Part shown: in pieces, positions 13,401 to 24,781 of the stretch
How positions within the stretch are numbered: the stretch's first letter is position 1
Layout: each line of letters opens with the position of its first letter
NCBI RefSeq assembly: GCF_040436345.1
Contig: NC_133218.1
Span: 23,855,070-23,919,069 of the forward strand
Direction of reading: 5' to 3'
Origin: Pagrus major
Taxonomy: Eukaryota > Chordata > Actinopteri > Spariformes > Sparidae
Length of the DNA: 64,000 nt
Translations under genes and position numbers: made by a program
The notes under the pieces: model-generated
The model's database searches: none
What the model was told of the DNA's origin: nothing
Seen by the model: the letters and a program-made list of their open reading frames with translations, nothing else

Positions 13401-16400
13401 ACTGATTATCAAAAGTGCTTTGAGCTGACACACATAATCAGTTAAAAGTTGTTCACCCGAAAAGGCATTAGCATCGCACTGAGAATCCAAAGCTTTTCTT
13501 TTTCATCATTTAAAAATGGCCTGGATGTCTTCGGGTTGTATGGTTGTAGACTGTTGGTTGGACAAAACAAGTGATTTGATGAGAAAACATTGTGCTTTTA
13601 GGAAATTGTGATTGTTCTTTAATGGCAAAACGATGACTCCTGAAAATAATCAGCGGATTAATCAATAAAGAAAATTAGTTGCAGCCCTGAAATAGCTGCA
13701 GAATCAATTTTATGTCCATCCACTAATCAGTTAATGGACTGTTCTACTGAACGTGTTGAGTTAATCTACAGACCTTTTTTTTGTTGAGGTAAAGTTCAAT
13801 CAGAGGCTAACTTCATACTTTGATATGGCTGTCTTACCTTGTTTATGACTGTGAGCACTGAATGTAAAAAAAAAAAAAAAAAAATCATATGCACATATTT
13901 ATGAGTCAGTCTATGATTCAAACTCTGGAGCAGCTTCAGGTTTTGTGTAATCATGGATTCGTAAGACTTTAGCACCGATTCTCAGGAGTATTACTCCGAG
14001 AAAAAGTTGCAGTATACAGCCCACGTGTCTGCCCACTGCTTTCTTATAAAGAACTTATTGATTTTTTGCAATGCCCACATTACTCCTCATCAGAAACATC
14101 CTTTATGTTGTGTTACAAAAATGTTTAATGTTCTTGTCGCACAGAGAATCAGCCAAAAGTTTGTCTTGAAGTGACTCATTAAAAGGCACGGAGACGAAAG
14201 AATGAAAGGCATGCTTTTATCAAGGCAGCCATAATTCCTCACTTTCTGCCTTTCTGCCCTGGACACCTGCTTGGCTAAACTGCTTGGTGGTCTTGTGATT
14301 CCCATGGTTTTTGCCTTTTGTAAAAAGACTAATTTAATTGTACTTTGCTCTTGATCCTGAGAAGAATGTGTGGGCCAGAGAGATGAAAGGCATATTAATC
14401 CACAACCACTTGATATGTAGGCAGAGCGCATGAAACAGTCAGTGCTTTTAAAAAAATGTATGTATCATAATCTGAAAAAGTAAAAATACATGTATGGTGC
14501 ATGTTTCCTTTGTTACATCACTCTACAAGCTGGCAGGCAGGATGGTGCTGAGCTTCAACAACATCTTCACAAAACTTCACACCATAATTGCAGCAAATTT
14601 GTGTCACATTACATAAGATCTCAGGCAACGTTCGCTACAAGGGGTTTTCTTTGTCGTGCACACGGGCTAACGGCGTGCTGCGTCGTTAGTGGAATGCTTA
14701 GGCTATCAATGCTCAGCCTTAATTGGCTCAGTTGTTCCACATTGCCAGCGTGGACCTCCGCCCCACACAATGCTGCTGCTCTCTGAGATGAGCTGTGCGT
14801 TGCCATGGGGACGATTGCCATACAAGACCAAATAAGGCAACAGGTAACATCTGCATCCTCGCACGGATGCGGTCCACGTTGTCACATTAATAAACATGTA
14901 TAACATGCAGGCTGCACGATGATGCCCTGCATATTTTATCATAGATTTTGTCAATCACATGTAAAGCACTTTGTTTAAAAGGTGCTACATAAATAAAGTT
15001 TGATTGATTTGACTGATTGATGTTATTTTTAACATTATAAAAATTTGTATTACACATGAGGAAATAAATGCAGACTCCTCAAGCTCAAATCAACCATGAT
15101 ACAAATGAACTTTCTGTGCTTACTTTTTGATTTCTTGCATATAATCAGCGTTTCGGTCAAAGAGGTGAGTCACCGAGTCTCTGATGGCTGCGTGTTTGAA
15201 ACATGAGGCGATCCCAAACACTGTGACATTAGGAACAGTGGAGCACAGCTGAGCCACGGCTTGACCCTGAAAATAACAAAACAATTAGCAACAATTTATC
15301 TATGCCTGAGAACACAACATTAAGGCAACACTACATTTGTATTGAATAGGATTCCTTTAAGTGATTGACTTTAGTTAGAAGCATTTCTTTCAGTAATTCC
15401 AAAACTCAAATTACTTAAAAGGATGGTCAAGACGTTTGAGTAAGACATAATTTAAAGTCTGGTCTAAGATTTTCATTCTGCACTGTGGCACAAACAACAG
15501 CAACTTCTTCCTTTTGTGGCTATGAAGCCATCACTTCCGATGACATTCGGATGAAATGGAGAAACTTGTTCGGTGGCTGTGCAACAATCAGAAGAAAAAC
15601 ACTTACTACACCACCTCCCGCTGAGTGAACCAACACCGACATCCCCTCTCGCAGATTGGCGACCTCAAACAGCATCATATAGGCGGCCACAAAGTTCAGG
15701 GAGAATGCAGCAGCCTCGGCAAACGTCATTTCATCTGGCATCTTGTAGACAAAATCCACTGGGGTGCAAACAACTTCTGCCCAGGCGTTGTAATTCACAA
15801 AAGCCATAACCCTGTCTCCTATCTGAAAGACACATGTTAGAGTAGCTGGATTACAAGCAGAGGGGAAGTTATTAGCAGATTATTGATTACCTGAAATGGA
15901 TATCTGGTTAATAGGCTCACAGCGTCTTTGTTTTGCAGATTCGGTTGCTCAGAAACTGACGCTTCATTTCACTTACCTCGAATCCTGTTGTGTTTTCAGC
16001 CACTGACTCTACTATTCCAGAGCATTCAAAGCCGGGGACGAGAGGAGGTTTGGGAGGATTATCAATATTCCCCTGACGTACCATCAGGTCCAAAAAATTC
16101 AAGCCGCTGCAACAAAGAATAAACAGTTGCCACCTTAATATTTGTTGACATGAGAGCTCCCTGATTCATCATTTTGAGGGAAAACATGCCTTTGAACTGT
16201 CTAAATAATATAAATATTTAGTATGAGCTGTTCAGAGATTTACAAATTACCCTGTGCTATTTCTTCATCATTATCAGCAGTGAGTCACTGGCTATTGCCC
16301 TGTGAATACAAGGCCAGATTCAACAGGCATGAATAATATTTTTCTAACTGAGAGTTTGCAAACACTAGGCATTGGTTCAGCTGTGATCTTCTGCATTAAT

Positions 16401-16866
16401 GACTCCATTTATACCTTGTGACTGACTGAAAATAAGTGGATCTGTCTGAGATAATGCTGGCTTTTCTGAACAACAGTTGGTCCAGCCAGCCTGCACTAGA
16501 AAAGACCTGTGGCTTCATGACTGCGAAATTTTTCCAATCAGATGTTCAGCATTCAATACTTGTCAGAAATACTGTGTAGCGAAGGCCAGAGCACATCACA
16601 GTCCACCAGTGGGTGTAGGTAGGTATACAGTGGTATTTTCATATTTACCATGCTTTGACGCGGATCTTCACCTCACCACCCTGGAGCTCGGGCATTGCCT
16701 TCTTGGTCACCCTGAGTTTGTTAAGACCTCCAAAGCCTGCCAGTATCACCGCTCGCATTTCTTTGGCATCGCCGCCGGACGAGTCCACGTTTTCTGTTTC
16801 TTTGCCCACGTTTTTGTCTATCATGAACTCGGTTTCCTCCGTCATATCTGCTCCTTCTTTAGCCAT
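7439..16866 (-). CDS. vat1l: Vesicle amine transport protein 1-like (quinone oxidoreductase-like)
   Basis: Nine coding exons on the minus strand: 16649-16866, 15977-16106, 15607-15822, 15124-15266, 12961-13064, 11897-11952, 11580-11774, 7677-7760 and 7439-7537. They join in phase to 414 aa (human VAT1L 419 aa). The protein belongs to the medium-chain dehydrogenase/reductase family. The first 40 residues are a low-complexity leader. The GroES-like half contains NFLDLMVRQGN and VPGFECSG. The nucleotide-binding motif AGGGVGQAVAQL falls at about residues 184-195 and is split by the exon 3/4 junction. The conserved C-terminal parts WWQVEKVNPIKLYEENKVIA and KKIKPVVDSLWALEEV are present. The last exon encodes an acidic tail (GEEEEEPEGDNDSKERMPF). 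VAT1L is cytosolic or membrane-associated and enriched in neurons; its substrate is unknown. The start codon matches the human N terminus (MAKEG). Introns hold several transposon fragments, and a foldback element begins 366 bp upstream of the start. Confidence 0.97.
7761..11579 (-). other. vat1l: Large vat1l intron 7
   Basis: A 3.8-kb intron between coding exons 7 and 8. It holds a miniature-transposon fragment at about 9475-9650 and a 17-nt T-run at 9912-9928. No nested gene or other coding exon is recognisable. Confidence 0.6.
9475..9650. mobile_element. Fragment of a miniature DNA transposon
   Basis: Contains GCACAATTAATCG at about 9529-9541, and further on ACTGCATTACAA followed by AAGTACT and TTTGGTACAGAC. 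Similar blocks in similar order occur at 22570-22715, which ends in GGGCAGCCCTA, and a related start occurs at 58487. I infer one dispersed family, hAT-like in appearance. Ends and target duplications were not resolved. Confidence 0.45.
12280..12838. repeat. Dispersed teleost repeat copy
   Basis: The right end, reverse-complemented, contains GGAACGGTTCGACTG, then a TGCTTTCTTGCTGAGAGTTA block and AGATGGGAAGATCAATACTG. This order is a familiar degenerate interspersed repeat of teleost genomes. A weaker similar start lies near 12285-12325. It sits in vat1l intron 5 and has no coding content. A second member lies at 56826-57475. Confidence 0.5.
13158..13688. mobile_element. Miniature transposon, GCTGCAACTAA family
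   Basis: The left end AGTGCTGCAACTAA and the right end TTAGTTGCAGCCCT are inverted copies with one mismatch. The element is 531 bp and sits in vat1l intron 4. Its interior is AT-rich and non-coding. Shorter members of the same family occur at 28755-28862, 36250-36441 and 60640-60794. I could not see a clear target duplication. Confidence 0.6.
14956..15023 (+). mobile_element. 3' tail of an L2-type LINE
   Basis: AAAGCACTTTG followed by GTGCTACATAAATAAAGTTT and a GATT-rich tail. This is a typical 3' end of fish L2-class retroposons. Only the tail is present. An inverted relative lies at 39436-39518. Confidence 0.55.
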
Positions 16867-17232
16867 GTCGGAGACCTGCCGCTGTGCCTCTGCGCTCCTC
16901 CTCGGGGCTCAGACTGATGTGGCGTGCAGCCTGTGAACAGACAGTCAGCCGCTGTATGGACCGCTACCCACAGTGGGGCCTGAGATCTCACCATCTACAG
17001 CTTCATTCAATCATGCGCGATTCAAGTGCTGATTTTTTTCACCCCGTTCAAGTCACCGACATTCTCATTTGTTCAACTTGAGTTTGCCATTATACGAATC
17101 AGGAATATAATTCGTCCCCGGCTATATCATTTGCTTGCGAGTAGGCTATGAAGTGCACCATCTGCTGGTGAAGTATGTAAAAAACTTTACAACTCTGATA
17201 ATGCAACTCATCCATCCATGCAGCAGGGGCTG
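16867..17232 (-). promoter_or_regulatory. vat1l: vat1l upstream region
   Basis: The 366 bp between the vat1l start codon and the foldback element should contain the 5' UTR and core promoter. The part next to the gene is GC-rich, with several CpGs. No TATA box is evident at a sensible distance. Promoter function is inferred from position only. Confidence 0.45.
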
Positions 17233-17246
17233 GCTCAATTTGTGGC

Positions 17247-17306
17247 AGCGGCACCTAGCTGCGGCATCTCTTGTGGCACCCTCAGGTGCCGCAGCTAGGT
17301 GCCGCT
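17247..17306. repeat. Terminal palindrome, left arm
   Basis: AGCGGCACCTAGCTGCGGCA at 17247-17266 is perfectly complementary to 17287-17306, with a 20-nt loop between. It can form a GC-rich hairpin. Confidence 0.9.
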
Positions 17307-17320
17307 AGCAGTCGCGGCGG

Positions 17321-17705
17321 GTGCCACTGTTTGGTGCAGGTGCCACTGCGGGTGCCACTGTTTGGTGGAGGTGCCACTGCGTGTGCCACTGTTTGGTGGA
17401 GGTGCCACTGCGGGTGCCACTGTTTGGTGGAGGTGCCACTGCAGGTGCCACTGTTTGGTGAAGGTGCCACTGCGGGTGCCACTGCGTGTGCCACTGTTTG
17501 GTGGAGGTGCCACTGCGTTTGCCACTGTTTGGTGGAGGTGCCACTGCGTTTGCCACTGCTTGGTGGAGGTGCCACTGCGGGTGCCACTGTTTGGTGGAGG
17601 TGCCACTGCATGTGCCACTGTTTGGTGGAGGTGCCACTGCGGGTGCCACTGTTTGGTGGAGGTGCCACTGCGGGTGCCACTGTTTGGTGGAGGTGCCACT
17701 GCTTA
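17321..17705. repeat. 31-bp minisatellite, left arm
   Basis: About 12 units, each GGTGCCACTG, a short CGG or CGT spacer, GTGCCACTG, then TTTGGTGGA. Each unit contains the 9-bp GTGCCACTG twice. One unit near 17460-17505 is 44 bp because it holds a third copy. Since 31 is not a multiple of three and the unit has no stop, every frame on both strands stays open; these frames are not genes. Confidence 0.95.
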
Positions 17706-17743
17706 TTCATGCCGCTGTTCGGCGGAGGTGTCACTGCTTATGC

Positions 17744-20550
17744 TGCTGCAGCAAGACAAGAGGGTCTGGCTGCAGACCTCCAGCGTGGGGTCGCTTCCGG
17801 GCTACTGCAGTAATCTCAGCACACATAGAGGGCAGGAGTACTATAGCCTACTTGAAACCATCAATCAACTTAACATAATTAATCCAAGCTTTTTTTCATA
17901 GCCTCAGCAACTCATGTATACCATTTATGTAGGCTTAGTTAAATGTATTATTTTGCATTGCATTAGATGATTCCACCTAAGTCTTTTACATGATATAGCC
18001 TAGTCTACTTGACGTCTGAAGATCTTTAGAAGACATAGCGGCCAATCAGAATTTTAACTATGTTTAAATAACAGTTTGAGCAAGTGTGGAGGAGAGAAAT
18101 AATGGGAAACAAAATCATCTTCAATTCTCTCCACAAAAAAAGAGTTTATTTTTATTTTCATTCAATTGTTACACATGGTGTGTGGATTATCACCTGCAAC
18201 TTAACTGACTAAAACTATACTTTGCAACTTATTTTGTTGTCTGTGTACTTGCTTGTATGATTATCACAGTCTTTACCAAGAGTGGGTTACAACTGCCACA
18301 GATGCCTGATGACGCTGTTTGGGGGAGATGCCAAGGCAGATGTCGCTCTTTGGGAAGGCTGCTATTGAGATGCCGAGGTTTAGTTTATGAATGTTAACAA
18401 TTGTCAAAGCTGAATTAGACTAGCTACAGGTAGCATTTCCATGACATGTTTTTCATTACTTTGCAAGGTTTCCTTGATTAATCTCTCAATATTTCGTATT
18501 GATTCATATCACCGTTTGTTCATTAATTTAATTGCCATTTATGATTTTATTTCGAACATGTAAATAGGATTACGTGAACAAAACCTACATAAGTAATGTT
18601 ATGTAGCAATGCTGTGGAAAGAAAGAAAATGAATAGCTTACATTTAGGTTAGGCTATTATCTTTCTTTATATTAAAAATGATGTGTAATACGACTGTGTT
18701 GAAGGTTTTCCATCTTCATATTGTTTTTTTCTTTCTTTCTTTTTTTTAGAGGAATATGAAGTCGTTACTGCTTCCACTTAGTCTGACTATAGGCTACTGT
18801 ATATTTTCTTGTACAGTTTATCTTAAATATCTGTCAGTTATGCACTTTCCCCCAGAAGAGACATCAGATCCAGAGACGTAGGATACTGCTCACAATGTCA
18901 ATACATCGGACCAACTTGGAACCCACTCTCTGTGTTTTTGGACTCAAACTGTTCAATACTGTATAATCCGTCTGGATCTGAAGACAGAAACATCATATGA
19001 CGCTTTTAACCACTGATTTGCAACTCAACAGATAAAGATTTTTAACTTTTTTCCCGATTTTTAAAAAAAAATCCAGATCCATAATATACTACATGGATTT
19101 CATTTGATTGTGAAAGACCTACTTATTTTTGGCAATGTTTTTGCATGTCAACCAGCATCAATTTTGCTGATGTTGGTGTGTTCTCTGATATTGTTTATAT
19201 CTTCAGAGAGGATTGTATATTGCACAAAATCTTCATGACATATCTGTTATTCCAAATCTTTTGATTGCATTTTAATGATTCATGTTATGTATATTTTTAG
19301 TTGGTTTAATGCATAAGTGCTTTGCGTTGCCCTGTTGTGCCACATAGGCCTACATCACTTTTCCATTGGGTTACAATAAATCATCTGAATACAGTATCTT
19401 ACATAAGACTGCATTTAAAATCATTTATATATGAATGTGAAGTGGTTTCAGACTTAAGATGGCAACGATTTACAGACATGTCAGCAGATGGCTGCTGGTC
19501 CACGAGGTAGAAAAAAAATCAAATGATGTTTTGATGACACACTTACAGAATAAATATGTAGCTTAAATGGTTGCCATGTTTGTGTTTTTCCTGTCACTTT
19601 GGGTAATTGAATGCTCATCTGTGATTAAAACACTCAGGCTACATTGTTTTGTGTTGTTTGAAAGGTGATGTTTTTTCCCCCCCTCTTACTTTATCCATTA
19701 CAACTTGAACGAAAATGCCAATTGGAAGTGTACAGAGGCAACACTTATGATAGGGTTTATGAAACTTTATGACACAAGGGGACTGCGGGGAATGGTCATT
19801 CTAAAGGTCACATTTTGAAAGTCGGCTTTATATTAGGCGATAATTACTCATAACCCCATTGGAATAGCGCTACAGAGGAAAATATGCAGATTTTTCTTTA
19901 ACCTCCTATTTTGTTATCGCTTGAGAGAGAGATGCGGCAGGAGAGAAGGATGATGAATGGCAAGGTAGCCTACTAAATTAGCCTACTTAATCTTTGTCAG
20001 AGATGTTTTCAAATTATGGGAAATAGTTAGGCTACCACATCACGATGTAAATAACATAACCCACTTTTGGATTGAAGCTGCAATACTTGAAGTGACCTCT
20101 CACACCTGGCAACCCGACAGAGCGTCAAATCAGAGTGATGACTGCCCACCTATTTGTCACTACAACTTACCACACGCTGGTCCTGTGGATGTGTAAACTC
20201 AAAAGTGAATAAAACACTGGATGACTGGAGAAACATTGGTAGGTAATCAAATTTAGTCACACACACACACAACCAAATCTCATATTAAAATTTTAAAATG
20301 TTATAAAATGTTTGTTTACTTTTATTCTGTCCATCTTGAATGGTTGCATTTGTCAATAAATGTTGATGAAAACTATTTCAATGGAAAGGTGGAAATAAGA
20401 GAATTATGCAAAATAGAAAAATACATTTTTATAGCAATTTTTTCAAGGATATTTTTGCTCCCAATCAATTTGAGTGTTGGTAAAATTAAGATGGTCCCTG
20501 GTTGGTGGTTAATCAAGAAAACCTTGCAAAATAATGGTAAAATCCCGATA
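17744..20550. other. Interior of the foldback element
   Basis: AT-rich, without a recognisable gene or transposase. At about 18305-18382 there is a degenerate piece resembling the arm sequence (GCTGTTTGGGGGAGATGCC), probably a decayed repeat unit. A (CA) run lies at 20258-20271. Confidence 0.5.
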
Positions 20551-20602
20551 GCATATAGTGACACCTCCGCCCAACAAAACGGCGGCATCTGCCGTGGCAC
20601 TG

Positions 20603-21012
20603 GTAGCGGCACCCGCAGTGGCACCTCCACCAAACAGTGGCACCCGCAGTGGCACCTCCACCAAACAGTGGCACACGCAGTGGCACCCGCAGTGGCACCT
20701 CCACCAAACAGTGGCACCCACAGTGGCACCTCCACCAAACAGTGGCACCCGCAGTGGCACCTCCACCAAACAGTGGCACACGCAGTGGCACCTCCACCAA
20801 ACAGTGGCACCCGCAGTGGCACCTCCACCAAACAGTGGCACACGCAGTGGCACCCGCAGTGGCACCTCCACCAAACAGTGGCTACCACAGTGGCACCTCC
20901 ACCAAACAGTGGCACCCACAGTGGCACCTCCACCAAACAGTGGCACACGCAGTGGCACCTCCACCAAACAGTGGCACACGCAGTGGCACCTCCACCAAAC
21001 AGTGGCACCCGC
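20603..21012. repeat. 31-bp minisatellite, right arm (inverted)
   Basis: About 12 units of the same 31-bp repeat in the opposite orientation (CAGTGGCAC and CCTCCACCAAACAGTGGCAC). Two of the intervals are lengthened to 44 bp by an extra CAGTGGCACCCG-type piece. Confidence 0.95.
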
Positions 21013-21022
21013 TGCGACTGCT

Positions 21023-21082
21023 AGCGGCACCTAGCTGCGGCATCTGAGGGTGCCACAAGAGATGCCGCAGCTAGGTGCCGCT
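21023..21082. repeat. Terminal palindrome, right arm
   Basis: Same 20-bp stem as the left arm (21023-21042 with 21063-21082) around a 20-nt loop. The loop is the reverse complement of the left one apart from one change. Confidence 0.9.
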
Positions 21083-21902
21083 GCCACAAATTGAGCTTGC
21101 TCTTTCTCCAGCCATGATGCAACAACTAGTCCTTCAACAAGTGTGGTGCCTTCAGGTGCGCTTGGGAATATTGGTTAAGCATCGTACAACCCCTTACCTC
21201 ACCTCAAAGTTTATGTCGTGCTTGTTAATGTTGAACTGGTAATTATTGATGTTTTAGTGAATTTGAAAAGTAGATATTGATGTCAGAAAGCTGAGGTGCA
21301 GCTTAACAAAGGCACAGAAACCACGGAGTCCGACGATATGGCTAACGCTTGCCAGCGTTACCTCAAAACATTTAATACGAATTTTAATAAGCTAACTTAA
21401 ATGGCATTACAAAAAAAAACTAGCTGTTTCCATCACTTGTCAAGAGTCCCAAAATAATTAAACATAACTTTAATGATAGAATTTGTTAATCATTTGTTTG
21501 CTTGCCAGTAGTAGTCGCAGAAATCAAGCTAACGGTAAAGGAGACACATAACGCTAGCTACAGTAGCCCTGACATGTTATCACTTCATTAAGTTGTTGTG
21601 GTTAATGTGGTAACAAACAGTTGGCTAATTTATTCACACATCCAGCAGGAGAGTGACATTATCAGCCTGTAGAGTACTGACCACATGATGAATCTAGGTC
21701 CTAAAACTGCTGCTAGCTACTTGTCTCACTCGACTTTTAGCGGTTAGCTTTATTTGTGACGCCGTCTGTTGCTAGGTGATTGGGATCATAGACATAAATT
21801 GGTTAAGCTAGCTGCTAACATTATTAGCTTAGTCAGTCTTCTATGTCTGATATGGTGAGTAATACACAATGGGTTTATCTTTTTTATTTACAACAACAAT
21901 AT

Positions 21903-22331
21903 GGCTAGACCGATTAGCGGTCCTGGCTGATTATCGGGGCTGATATTCAGCATTTTTCCGATTATCGGTATTGGTGATTTTTCTGTCAGATCGTGCTACT
22001 TTGGCTCTGATGCAGTATCCTCTGACACAATGTCCCGCCCACAACACTATCTGATTGGTAACACATCACAATCAATTGCCTACAAACAAGGAATAATCAT
22101 AATCTGCATAGTAACAACTAAATATCAGCCTGTCAATGCAACTTGTAAACTGTGATTTTGATGTTTTTTTTTCTGTACATGCGACATCTATTGCATGTCT
22201 GTCCGTCCTGGGAAAAGGACCCCCCCCCCCCCCCCCCATGAATGTCGGTCCCAAATACTGGTTTTGAGTCCCCTTGATTTCTAATAACCGGTATCGGCCC
22301 TGACAAAAACACATTGGTCGACCGCTAAGCG
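21903..22331. mobile_element. Decayed hAT-like miniature element
   Basis: CGATTAGCGGTC near the left end pairs with CGCTTAGCGGTC read inward from the right end (11 of 12 match). The interior shows GATTATCGG and CGGTATCGG motifs, shared in style with the well-preserved element at 59317-60123. ACAATAT occurs at 21896-21902 and again at 22332-22338, a possible target duplication. The outermost bases no longer match, so the borders are uncertain. Confidence 0.5.
22220..22237. repeat. Poly(C) run
   Basis: An 18-nt run of C inside the decayed element; its length is prone to sequencing error. Confidence 0.9.
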
Positions 22332-22569
22332 ACAATATTGATAAGAATCCCTTAAATTTGATTAGTGGGGAATTGTGACCAACATGTATGGAGTATAGCT
22401 GAAAAATAAACATGTCAGTGTTTTTTGTTAGACAAAACAGAGGGACACATTTTCTACATTAGATCCAGGGGAACACAATTAATTGAAATATAATTGAAAT
22501 AGAATATGGCTAAGAACAATACCCAAAAGCTCCACTTTTTAAAAAATATTTGAAATGTCTGACAGAACA

Positions 22570-22715
22570 GCATTACAATTAAGTACTATAATACCACAAA
22601 GATGGCCTGGCCTGCAAATCTTGTTCTACAGATGTAAGAAAACATGTTAGTTTGGTACAGAGCCCTTCAAAAATAATCGCAATAGGATTTTTTGACCATA
22701 TTGGGCAGCCCTAAT
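22570..22715. mobile_element. Fragment of a miniature DNA transposon
   Basis: Contains CATTACAATTAAGTACT, TTTGGTACAGAGCCC, AATAATCGCAATAGG and the end TTGGGCAGCCCTA. Order and motifs resemble 9475-9650. Non-coding. Confidence 0.45.
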
Positions 22716-23577
22716 TACATACTGCAGTTTCTTGTCATTTCGTGGCCAACATATGTACTTATCCAATACACAGCTGGTATAAACAACATCTCAATATATA
22801 AATCAGCCTGGCCTATTTATCAGTCAAGCTTGCTTTGATGCAATTCCTTCATGTTTCTTTAACGCTTCATCTGTGGTAAACAACTTTAATAGTGCTCAAC
22901 TGTTTGCACCAGTTGGCCAAAATTTTACATTGCAAAAATTGTCCATGCTCTCCAACTGCCTCTGACAGCAGAGCATTTATATTTCCAGTATTAATATTAA
23001 ATATGGTTTGTATACATTTATAACTGAAGAACAAATAAAAGTGAGGCCAAGCATCTCATGGCTCGTGCATACCAAGATTTATTTAACTACATGTGGCAAA
23101 TGATTCTAGTTTTACTATGGCTTTCTTTATTAGATCAATAAGAAAGTGTGGAGGGGGAAGCAGCTGCTTAACTTACATTTTCAAGGTCTATGTACAAGAC
23201 AATGGTTTGTAATCAATTTAAAAGCAATCAACTTTAATGGGCAGGTAACACAAATTGTGTTGATGACATTACAAAATAATGTTCACAATCTGACTTTGGG
23301 TCTGTAGCAATTCTCCATTATTCATGGAGATGGCTGTATTTATTACTTCAACTGCTTATCATTACACCAGCAACGCTGTCAACCCTTCGAGGTTCCCAAA
23401 TTGGGAAGAAACCTACATGACTTGACATTTTCCAAGCATTTCACCAAGTCATTTTGTACGTATTGCAGCCTTCACTGATTTTATACTATATCTCAGAGTA
23501 GAAGACATCTAACTTCTTTATAAAAAACGATAACTTAGTACTTGTCACTGGCGCATCAGCAATTATCATGGAGGTTC

Positions 23578-23583
23578 TTTAAT
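23578..23583 (-). terminator. bola3: Poly(A) signal ATTAAA of bola3
   Basis: ATTAAA on the minus strand, about 92 nt past the bola3 stop codon. This is a plausible short 3' UTR, judged from motif and spacing. Confidence 0.45.
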
Positions 23584-23674
23584 AAACAAAATCCTTCTTA
23601 AAACTGTACATTCACAATAGATATGATGAGCAAAGGAAAAGGCTGGAGGTCAACTGTGGAAGGGCTTTCTTTCT

Positions 23675-24781
23675 CTAATGTTTGGGAACATCAGTGAATA
23701 TTCGCAGTCCGTGCATTCCTTGAATCTCCTCTTTGAGTGCCTGTGGAGGACAAAACATAACACACAACTGAGTAAAAATCAACTTGTAGGCTACAAGTAT
23801 AAACATCTGCAAGTGTTTCACAAACATGTTCACCAGTGTTATCGGGATAATCTTACAAACTCACAAGCACGGTTGACAAACAGATAGAGCATCATGGTGG
23901 ATTCATTCATTAATAACTAGAACTGAGCAGTATGTCACAAATAGCTTAGTACTATTCATCATTTTATACCGCCAGAGGTAATATGCTGGGCGGATTGTTA
24001 TTCTGATTTACCTGGTTGACTAGTTGGTGTTGCTGAATGGTCCTTTTTCCTTTGAACTCACTGGACTCTATATGGACCTCATACATGGCCCCACAGCCAC
24101 CTGAACACAACACAGGATCACAAAAACAACAATTTCTCAAGTGTACAACCACCTGGTTTCTTCACAACCACAATAACAGATATGGATAATAACTACTATG
24201 ATGTGTTGACTTTCTTGAACATCTGGAATATATTCATTTGATAAAAATGATGCAGCCAGAAACACAAAAGTAGTCTTGTGTTTGGACATTTCATTCAGTG
24301 TAAACATCACAGGTTTAGTGAAGAGCTGGAGCAAGCTCATACATAATATATGGTTAATTACAGAACTAAAGAGATAGCAATGGGGGAAAGTGGGTGTTAT
24401 GGGAACATTTAAGTCTATTATAAGCTAGATTTGCCAGTTAAGTTTAGCTAAATACCGTGTCAATCCCTATATCTTCACACAGCCAGTCCCCTGATAGATC
24501 TGTTTACCTGATATGTCCACAACTTTGAGCGACGAGGCTAACGGAAACTTCTCCTTCAGTATCTCTGCGATGCGTACCTCTCCGTCTGTTTGTGTGGACA
24601 GACATCTCTGCGCACAGCCAGAAACAACAACCTGAGGAGGCACAAACGAGGAGCGACGGTGAGCTGCGTCAAATTAGCAAACTGCTGTTAGCATCACAGA
24701 CACACCGTTTGAGCCGCAGTGCAAGGACGAATAAAGCGTATTTACTTGATTACTGCGAAGAACCCGCAGAGCAGAAATCAT
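23675..24781 (-). CDS. bola3: BolA family member 3, mitochondrial Fe-S assembly factor
   Basis: Four coding exons on the minus strand (24746-24781, 24508-24631, 24012-24100, 23675-23740) join in phase to 104 aa, close to human BOLA3 (107 aa). Residues 1-25 are a basic, Ser-containing leader without acids ([12 protein letters not shown], then [12 protein letters not shown]), consistent with mitochondrial import. The BolA fold follows: [52 protein letters not shown] and [13 protein letters not shown]. The Cys of GGCGAMYE and the His of MHGLRIF are the residues known to ligate a cluster in BOLA3. BOLA3 acts with GLRX5 and NFU1 in delivering 4Fe-4S clusters to mitochondrial targets such as lipoate synthase. 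The first exon is tiny (12 codons). It is transcribed away from pkd1l2, with 1.2 kb between the start codons. In human it is on chromosome 2, so this neighbourhood is fish-specific or rearranged. Confidence 0.97.

Larger units (their letters stand above)
17233..21096. mobile_element. Foldback-type element with long minisatellite inverted arms
   Basis: The two arms, 17233-17743 and 20551-21096, are inverted copies. Read from the outside, both begin GCTCAATTTGTGGCAGCGGC, then a 60-bp palindrome, then GCTAGCAGTCGC, then about 12 tandem copies of a 31-bp unit, and end in GGCGGAGGTGTCACT. The outer 110 bp differ at only about two positions. The 2.8-kb middle is AT-rich and has no transposase-like frame. 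This is the architecture of foldback transposons. No obvious target-site duplication flanks the outer ends. A chance inverted duplication of a minisatellite is the alternative, but the matching non-repetitive outer and inner borders argue for a single element. Confidence 0.7.
21097..23577. other. Gene-free region between foldback element and bola3
   Basis: No exon-like sequence is recognised. It contains decayed transposons (21903-22331 and about 22570-22715) and a C-homopolymer at 22220-22237. Confidence 0.5.

Noticed and set aside
17271-17901. Long Cys/Gly/Val-rich and Thr/Lys/His-rich open frames on both strands, and the mirror set at 20308-21047
   Set aside because: They are produced by the stop-free 31-bp tandem repeat being open in all frames; there is no conserved start, splice structure or domain.
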